Assembly: GCA_049975365.1 (NCBI GenBank)
Contig: JBNGDS010000029.1
Coordinates: 1-36,367 of the forward strand
DNA length: 36,367 nucleotides
Direction of reading: 5' to 3'
Source: DSBG01 sp049975365
GTDB taxonomy: Bacteria > Desulfobacterota > Desulfomonilia > UBA1062
The notes under the pieces were generated by a model. The model saw nothing but the letters and a program-made list of their open reading frames with translations. It had not been told where the DNA came from and ran no database searches. The translations under genes and the position numbers were made by a program. Positions 35,660-36,367 of the stretch are shown piece by piece; positions within the stretch are counted from its first letter, which is position 1, and each line of letters begins with the position of its first letter.

Positions 35660-35673
35660 AGTTCTGGTTTGTG

Positions 35674-35742
<69 letters not shown>

Positions 35743-35766
<24 letters not shown>

Positions 35767-36216
35767 CTTCCTCTTTGCCTGGAAGAATGTGGACAGCAAC
35801 TCGCCTGCCTGGTCTGCCAGCAGGCCTGATTCGATCTCGGGCCGGTGGTTCACATCCAGGGTGAACCCCCTGGTCATGGATTCTACCGCGCCGAATCTCG
35901 GGTCGCGTGCTCCATAAACAAGGCGCCCAATGCGCGCCTGAATGATGGCGCCCACGCACATGATGCAGGGTTCCAGCGTGACATACAGGCATGCACCCGC
36001 AAGCCGGTAGTTCCCGATTGTCCTGGCCGCTTCCCGGATCACCACGATCTCTGCATGCGCCGTAGGATCTGCATCCATGATCACCCGGTTGTGCCCCGCG
36101 ATCACCTGTCCATCGATCACCAGCACAGCCCCAACAGGAATCTCACCGCTCGCTGCCGCCTTCCGCGCCTCTTCCAGTGCCATGTTCATCAAAGAGCTGT
36201 CGTCAACGTTTGGCAT
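35743..36216 (-). CDS. tadA: tRNA-specific adenosine deaminase
   Basis: Converts A34 to inosine in tRNA-Arg(ACG) so that it reads three arginine codons. It has 157 residues, normal for TadA. The zinc and catalytic centre is complete: H54-A-E56 in TAHAEIVVIREAA and P-C84-IM-C87. VGAVLVIDGQVIAGHNRV in the N-terminal part is typical. ATG 36216 is used; M10 (36189) is an alternative, and neither has a strong ribosome binding site. The final codons and the TAA stop lie within the 5' part of tRNA-Ser(CGA), so tRNA excision from a shared transcript would remove the stop codon. It heads the tadA-tRNA-Ser-tRNA-Ser-ffs-dnaX series. Confidence 0.95.
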
Positions 36217-36238
36217 CTATCATCTGACCCGCATGAAG

Positions 36239-36367
36239 TCAAGACTTCGGGAGGTACACCAGGATATTTCTGAAGGTTTTATCCGGGAATAGCCCCCAGG
36301 TCGAGAGCTTTTTCTCCATTAGAATGCCTTCTTGAATTTCAGTGTCTATTGCAACCACCATTGTCAA
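36239..36367 (-). CDS. Possible 3' end of an unidentified gene (cut by right edge)
   Basis: On the minus strand a frame is open from the window edge to TGA at 36241-36239, 42 residues. The visible part (for example MEKKLSTWGLFPDKTFRN and NILVYLPKS) looks like protein sequence but matches no family I recognise. It would end 22 bases before tadA. An internal ATG at 36361 would make a 40-residue peptide, less likely than a partial gene. Treat as tentative. Confidence 0.35.
   Translation of the reverse strand: MTMVVAIDTEIQEGILMEKKLSTWGLFPDKTFRNILVYLPKS

Overview
The window looks like a chromosomal contig from a GC-rich, Gram-negative anaerobe of the former Deltaproteobacteria (Desulfobacterota), possibly a Syntrophales or Syntrophorhabdales-like lineage. 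That placement rests on gene content: type IVa pilus ATPases of deltaproteobacterial style, a TIGR03546/TIGR03545 pair, a BCAM0308-family protein, a TP0108-type phosphofructokinase, PEP-CTERM/exosortase components and paired GH57 enzymes. It is an inference and was not tested by any search. The base composition is uniformly GC-rich except for one conspicuous AT-rich patch at about 31.5-32.6 kb.

Layout, left to right. (1) 1-6 kb: the 5' part of an HD-GYP response regulator (minus strand, cut by the left edge), a small conserved hypothetical gene, then the pilB-pilT-pilC operon behind a likely sigma-54 promoter and closed by a strong terminator. (2) 6-11 kb: a TIGR03546-TIGR03545 membrane/envelope pair. 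Its 3' end has been split by an inserted AbiEi/AbiEii-like toxin-antitoxin module. The insertion is bracketed by a perfect 293-bp direct repeat that duplicates the last 85 codons of TIGR03545. A small PQ-loop-like membrane protein follows. (3) 11-18 kb, minus strand: a ChbG/HpnK deacetylase with a BCAM0308 protein, then a 6-phosphofructokinase, a PopZ-like acidic protein, valS and birA. (4) 18-20.6 kb, plus strand: a small coiled-coil protein and the tightly overlapping hisI-hisG-map genes. (5) 20.8-25.5 kb: a PEP-CTERM-associated (TIGR03013-like) sugar transferase, a YugP-like membrane zinc peptidase and a PrsT-like TPR lipoprotein. (6) 25.5-31.5 kb, minus strand: an alpha-glucan operon GH57-GH57-galT-like-rsmE, in which the GalT-like enzyme has lost its nucleophilic histidine. 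(7) 31.5-32.7 kb: an AT-rich promoter region with a near-consensus sigma-54 site and a PEP-CTERM protein gene whose sorting tail has host-like composition. (8) 32.8-36.4 kb, minus strand: a translation/replication block tadA - tRNA-Ser(CGA) - tRNA-Ser(GGA) - SRP RNA (ffs) - dnaX - P1-family peptidase - tRNA-Met.

How the parts relate: the sugar transferase, the PrsT-like lipoprotein and the PEP-CTERM substrate are pieces of an exosortase-linked exopolysaccharide/surface-protein system. The exosortase itself is not in the window. Sigma-54-like promoters precede pilB and the PEP-CTERM gene, and a weaker candidate precedes the sugar transferase, so pili and matrix may share one regulatory logic. 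The most striking structural features are the toxin-antitoxin insertion with its long perfect duplication and its 17-bp-periodic operator, the GalT active-site change, and the mosaic PEP-CTERM gene.
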